In this document: positions 22,720 to 25,370 of the stretch, piece by piece
Layout: the number at the start of each line of letters is the position of its first letter
How positions within the stretch are numbered: position 1 is the first letter of the stretch
Source of the DNA: Acidithiobacillus sp.
Lineage (GTDB): Bacteria > Pseudomonadota > Gammaproteobacteria > Acidithiobacillales > Acidithiobacillaceae
Direction: 5' to 3'
Length of the DNA: 25,370 nucleotides
Assembly: GCA_028065135.1 (NCBI GenBank)
Contig: JAPTWR010000119.1
Span: 1-25,370, forward strand
Position numbers and translations under genes: made by a program
Notes under the pieces: model-generated
What the model was told of the DNA's origin: nothing
What the model saw: only the letters and a program-made list of their open reading frames with translations
Databases searched by the model: none

Positions 22720-22932
22720 TTACGCTGCGATCCTGTCATTGGAAGTAACCCGCACACCGGGGATAGAGAACATGTGCAGACCAGGGTGATATTTTTTGTC
22801 CGTAAACAATGACTGGTATACATCTTTATTTAGAAGATAATTCAATGATGAGGAGTTACAGTATACAACCCCATCACCGTCCCGGCTTGCCATAAATGCA
22901 CTAACCGTTTGATTAGCATGGCTGCCCAGCAT
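22720..22932 (-). CDS. Hypothetical short protein (70 aa), doubtful
   Basis: A 70-codon minus-strand open frame begins 38 bases after the recombinase stop, in the same direction. The product has a reasonable composition (MLGSHANQTVSAFMAS, then a Tyr/Ser/Asn-rich middle and GVRVTSNDRIAA) but matches no family I know, and no ribosome binding site precedes its ATG. It may be a small accessory gene, a fragment of a larger lost gene, or chance. Confidence 0.25.
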   Translation of the reverse strand: MLGSHANQTVSAFMASRDGDGVVYCNSSSLNYLLNKDVYQSLFTDKKYHPGLHMFSIPGVRVTSNDRIAA

Positions 22933-22970
22933 ACAACTATGTTTCAGTCATACAGTTGGTCCATAACAAA

Positions 22971-23870
22971 CTATGTGCACAATAAATGCGCATACCGGCT
23001 CGTAATGGTGAGATTCCCATGCCCCAAATTATCCCGCACCTGTACCATATCCATCCCTCTGGCCAGCCAGCGACTGGCGGCGGTATGCCGGAGCAGGTGC
23101 GGCCCCATTTGCGGTTTTTGAATGGCGGCCCGGGAGAGGAGGGCGCGGATCTCGTGGTAGAGGATCACCGGCTGCATGGGCGTGCTTTGATCCGTCATCA
23201 ACAGATGGTCGCTCGTCTGGGTCAGGCGGCCACGAATCTTGAGCCAGGTGCGCAGGGCTGTCGCGTGCTCTGGCGTAAATCGGACCAGACGTTCTTTGTT
23301 GCCCTTACCGGTGACGCGCAGGTGTCCCTCAAAATAGCCTTGGGCATCCGCCACCCGTAGCTCGCAGATTTCCGATGCGCGCAGCCCGGTATCGAGCAAA
23401 AAACCGACCGTGGCATGATTGCGCACGCCGGCGATGGTGCTGCGTTCGGCAGCGCATCCCAGCAGGCGATCCTGCTCCTCCCAGGAAAGAACGGGGTGCA
23501 GGCGTTTTGCAGTCGCGCCACCCCTTCCGCCTCGTTGCTGCTGTTGATCGCGCTGAATGGCTCTCGCGTGGTTATCCAGACAAATCTCCGCAAACTCCAT
23601 CCAGTCGTAGAAATGCAGTAACGCAGCGAGTCTGACCATCTTTGTGCTCTTGCTGGTTTCCCGACCATTACGCCCGGTGGAAAGATACTTCTTGGCTAGA
23701 TGTGGAGAAGATGCCGTTATATCCTCTATCCCGTCAAAATCGAGAAAATAAAGGTATCTGCGGGTTTCCGCCACATAGGCCTGAATACTGTGCTCCGAGT
23801 ATGGATTGGCGAAATTCGGTCCTGACAGCCAGTTCTGGAAGTCGTCACAGAGGGATTCGATGGGGATCAT
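22971..23870 (-). CDS. Tyrosine recombinase / integrase, XerC/D-like
   Basis: The 299-residue protein has an N-terminal core-binding SAM-like domain (about 8-105, HSIQAYVAETRRYLYFLDF) and a catalytic domain with every active-site residue: Arg in TGLRASEICEL, Lys in GKGNKERLV, HLLR as HxxR, His in LGHGNLTITSRYAH, and the nucleophile Tyr in SRYAHL. Only six residues follow the Tyr, whereas XerC/D proteins usually have a longer C-terminal helix, so the 3' end may be truncated. A ribosome binding site AGGAG (complement of 23877-23881) lies 6 bases before the ATG. A 41-bp perfect inverted repeat lies 24 bases upstream. It could be a stand-alone invertase or integrase, or a remnant of an integrated element. 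Confidence 0.88.
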   Translation of the reverse strand: MIPIESLCDDFQNWLSGPNFANPYSEHSIQAYVAETRRYLYFLDFDGIEDITASSPHLAKKYLSTGRNGRETSKSTKMVRLAALLHFYDWMEFAEICLDNHARAIQRDQQQQRGGRGGATAKRLHPVLSWEEQDRLLGCAAERSTIAGVRNHATVGFLLDTGLRASEICELRVADAQGYFEGHLRVTGKGNKERLVRFTPEHATALRTWLKIRGRLTQTSDHLLMTDQSTPMQPVILYHEIRALLSRAAIQKPQMGPHLLRHTAASRWLARGMDMVQVRDNLGHGNLTITSRYAHLLCT

Positions 23871-23893
23871 GGGGGACTCCTGGGTGGTGTGGG

Positions 23894-23934
23894 CACTGTA
23901 TATAAAATAATAGGGAGTTATTTTATATACAGTG
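23894..23934. repeat. Perfect 17-7-17 inverted repeat upstream of the recombinase
   Basis: CACTGTATATAAAATAA (23894-23910) and its exact reverse complement (23918-23934) flank the 7-base centre TAGGGAG. Arms with a 6-8 base centre are the geometry of tyrosine recombinase core sites (loxP is 13-8-13, dif 11-6-11). It lies immediately before the recombinase gene and between it and the plus-strand genes, so an operator for divergent promoters or an AT-rich RNA hairpin are the alternatives. I found no second copy in the window. Confidence 0.75.
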
Positions 23935-24060
23935 ACCTGGCCAAGGGTTCAAAATGGCAAAAAACGCAAGAACATTATCTTATATGTCACGCATAATCGC
24001 CTTGTTTCTGCCGATTACGAAGATTATAGTGATTTTAGCATAAGGTTGAGGAATATGACT

Positions 24061-24354
24061 ATGGATGACAGGGTGAAGAAAACATTCGTTAGACGCATCT
24101 GCGCCGACTATGCCGACGATGAAGCCACAGATATTGAAATGATGGAGGTCGCCCTTGGGATTCACAGAATCCGTGGAAAGGCGGACAGGGACGCCGCACT
24201 TATCAATGTGGCATTTCTTGCGCTGAAACGGGCAACCTCTGAATATCGCACGAAAACTGGGAAACGCTATCCCTCCGTCGATGAGCTTGTCCAATGGATG
24301 GCGCAGCCAGAATCCAATGCCACAACCACTTATCGGGAATTGCGCCCGGAATGA
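24061..24354 (+). CDS. Hypothetical protein, 97 aa
   Basis: I do not recognise this protein. ATG 24061 has GAGGA at 24048-24052 with 8-base spacing; ATG 24055 just upstream, and a much longer frame opening at a GTG inside the inverted repeat, are less likely. The product is soluble and helical, with a basic and acidic N-terminus (MDDRVKKTFVRRICADYADD), a middle RGKADRDAALINVAFLALKRATSEY and a C-terminus SVDELVQWMAQPESNATTTYREL. The shape suggests a small DNA-binding or regulatory protein, but no motif proves it. It is first in a short plus-strand set (24061-24904) between the recombinase and zwf. Confidence 0.5.
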   Translation: MDDRVKKTFVRRICADYADDEATDIEMMEVALGIHRIRGKADRDAALINVAFLALKRATSEYRTKTGKRYPSVDELVQWMAQPESNATTTYRELRPE

Positions 24355-24398
24355 TCTGATAAGCGGGATTTTGCCAAAATGCGACAGGGGTGCCGAGC

Positions 24399-24701
24399 AT
24401 GGACGAATCGACATGGAAAGCCGATGCGGCGCGATTGGCGGCCTTACTCGCGGAGGGGCGAGGCACCATGCTCTGGGAGCGGGCCACAGACGGACGCTGG
24501 TACCTGGCTGGAACCATCCGCAGCCTGTTTGATGAGGACATCCTGGAACTGCGCTGGGGTGGTGCGGGCAAGAGCCCTTCAAGGGTCATTCGTCAGTCCT
24601 TGAAGTCTGCAGATATCAAGGCATTGGCGAACGGTATCTGTCGGCGTCGTCGCCAACATGGTTATGTGCCTAGTCCGTGCCCCCATGGGAATGATTCATG
24701 A
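24399..24701 (+). CDS. Hypothetical protein, 100 aa
   Basis: The ATG at 24399 is preceded by AGGGG (24386-24390) at 8 bases. The 100-residue product begins MDESTWKADAARLAALLAEG and continues with WERATDGRWYLAGTIRSLFDEDILELRWGG, a Trp-rich patch, then a basic C-terminus (NGICRRRRQHGYVPSPCPHG). I recognise no family. The last four bases of the gene, ATGA, contain the start of the next, so the two are translationally coupled and probably work together or were acquired together. Confidence 0.55.
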   Translation: MDESTWKADAARLAALLAEGRGTMLWERATDGRWYLAGTIRSLFDEDILELRWGGAGKSPSRVIRQSLKSADIKALANGICRRRRQHGYVPSPCPHGNDS

Positions 24702-24904
24702 CTAAAGCCAGGACGCCGCCTGACTTCGCCATCACTCGCGTGGACCATGGTGGGGAGAGGGCAGGCTGGATGGTGCGCCTCTTTTATCCGGGTGTCCGAA
24801 AGCGCGCAGCGCAACGGCTCTTTTCTGACAGTCGGTATGAAAATTGTGCAAACCGCGCACTGCTCGTAGCGCGGGCCTGGCGTGATGCGCTGGGGTTATC
24901 ATAA
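24698..24904 (+). CDS. AP2-like small DNA-binding protein, 68 aa
   Basis: The product reads FAITRVDHGGERAGWMVRLFY, then basic residues, RLFSDSRYEN and ALLVARAWRDALGLS. The order of an I(S/T)RxD start, GWxVR, a basic strand, FSDxxY and an ALxxAxxWRD helix matches the small AP2-like proteins common in bacteria and phages, related to the DNA-binding domain of plant AP2 factors and homing endonucleases. It starts inside the stop of the previous gene (ATGA overlap). It ends with TAA at 24902-24904. Target and role are unknown. Confidence 0.6.
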   Translation: MTKARTPPDFAITRVDHGGERAGWMVRLFYPGVRKRAAQRLFSDSRYENCANRALLVARAWRDALGLS

Positions 24905-25120
24905 TGAAAATATGCGGCGTGAATATCACATCGTGGATGTAAAACTGTGCTGGATGATCAGTTTGACTGCCGATATGGACACAGTGACTCTGGAAAGAAC
25001 ACTTCACGGCTACTCTTTTGCGCCCGGATCTGTACAATATCTCTAGATAATCCGCAAGATACGCCGCTCAGTTACCGTTTACATTGGAATGTCATAAAGC
25101 TCGGCAGAGCAGAGGCAATA

Positions 25121-25249
25121 ATGGACACGCATACGAGGATTTTTGAACGGATGGCCGAAGAACTGGCCAATGGCGATTATGCTAACCGGCTTCTGTCCAC
25201 GATGCGTAAGCAGTTTGGCGGCCATGATGAGGAAAAAGCGGGGTGCTGA
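25121..25249 (+). CDS. Small hypothetical protein (42 aa) just upstream of zwf
   Basis: ATG 25121 follows AGAGG (25111-25115) at 5 bases and opens a 42-codon frame ending one base before the zwf start. The peptide MDTHTRIFERMAEELANG continues with a helical, charged stretch and ends HDEEKAGC. A longer frame in the same phase from 24947 has no ribosome binding site. It may be a real small protein coupled to zwf or a translated leader; no family is recognised. Between 24905 and 25120 I see no gene and no convincing promoter, although zwf expression must start around there. Confidence 0.45.
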   Translation: MDTHTRIFERMAEELANGDYANRLLSTMRKQFGGHDEEKAGC

Positions 25250-25250
25250 G

Positions 25251-25370
25251 ATGAATAGTATTCATAGCCGCACGACGCCGGCTGATGCACTGGTGATTTT
25301 CGGTGTGACCGGCGATCTTGTCCACAAAATGATTTTTCCTGCGCTCTATGCGATGGTGAAGCGCGGTGTA
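25251..25370 (+). CDS. zwf: Glucose-6-phosphate dehydrogenase, 5' end
   Basis: The 40 codons present read MNSIHSRTTPADALVIFGVTGDL and continue to FPALYAMVKRGV at the right edge. The GxTGDL motif (residues 18-23) is the NADP-binding loop of G6PDH, and the following FPALY is conserved in the family. The enzyme oxidises glucose-6-phosphate to 6-phosphogluconolactone, the entry to the oxidative pentose phosphate and Entner-Doudoroff routes. The start is one base after the small upstream frame, and a purine-rich GCGGGG sits in that frame as ribosome binding site. Lys and His after GDL (VHKM) differ slightly from the usual AxRK pattern. The gene is incomplete because the window ends. Confidence 0.9.
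   Translation, partial: MNSIHSRTTPADALVIFGVTGDLVHKMIFPALYAMVKRGV

Larger units (their letters stand above)
22470..22970. other. Junction region between the T1SS operon and the recombinase
   Basis: About 500 bases lie between the end of the TonB-like gene and the end of the minus-strand recombinase gene. They contain the palindromic hairpin at 22511-22527 and one short minus-strand open frame (22720-22932). The rest is AT-richer than the Tad genes and shows no clear gene on either strand. A change in character here is consistent with an island boundary. Confidence 0.45.

Noticed and set aside
22800..22880. GTATAC-containing stretches as a second recombination half-site
   Set aside because: They share only a few bases with the arms at 23894-23934 and lack the inverted arrangement.

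Overview
The window is a proteobacterial chromosome segment. I suspect an acidithiobacillus-like organism from overall gene style and the nearby zwf, but nothing here proves it. Its core is one very long run of plus-strand genes (about 2.6-22.5 kb) encoding a complete Flp/Tad (tight adherence) type IVc pilus machine, immediately followed by a type I secretion system (T1SS). Most neighbouring genes overlap by ATGA or TAATG junctions or are only a few bases apart.

Layout. At 1-339 is the start of a minus-strand MarR-type regulator. At 542-1188 are two small genes, the second resembling the superinfection-immunity membrane family. At 1501-1929 is a glycine/leucine-rich protein built on an 18-residue tandem repeat, closed by a good terminator. 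At 2642-13981 is the Tad cluster in order: flp pilin, prepilin peptidase, tadE, cpaB/rcpC, cpaC/rcpA, tadZ, tadA, tadB, tadC, tadD lipoprotein, a DUF3613-like secreted protein and a TadG-like protein. At 13981-15372 is a sigma-54 activator with an intact AAA+ core and GAFTGA loop but a receiver-like N-terminus without the phosphorylatable Asp. At 15474-22469 are a DUF2968-like protein, a HlyB-type ABC exporter, a HlyD-type adaptor, a TolC-type outer membrane protein and a TonB-like protein.

Regulation is the strongest unexpected signal. The intergenic regions before the first small gene, the repeat protein and flp each carry a -24/-12 sigma-54 element with exact GG-N10-GC spacing; the repeat-protein gene has two. 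Because the cluster encodes its own sigma-54 activator, the three transcription units look like one autoregulated regulon. An ACAATGCG motif recurs five times in 0.8-2.9 kb and is a candidate enhancer site.

From 22.5 to 25.25 kb the character changes. There is a minus-strand tyrosine recombinase with a very short C-terminal tail, preceded by a perfect 17-7-17 bp inverted repeat shaped like a recombination core or an operator. Then come small hypothetical genes (one AP2-like) and finally the 5' end of zwf (glucose-6-phosphate dehydrogenase), which runs off the right edge. The T1SS substrate is not obvious; the repeat protein and the TadG-like protein are the two in-window candidates. I saw no tRNA, rRNA, CRISPR array or transposase.
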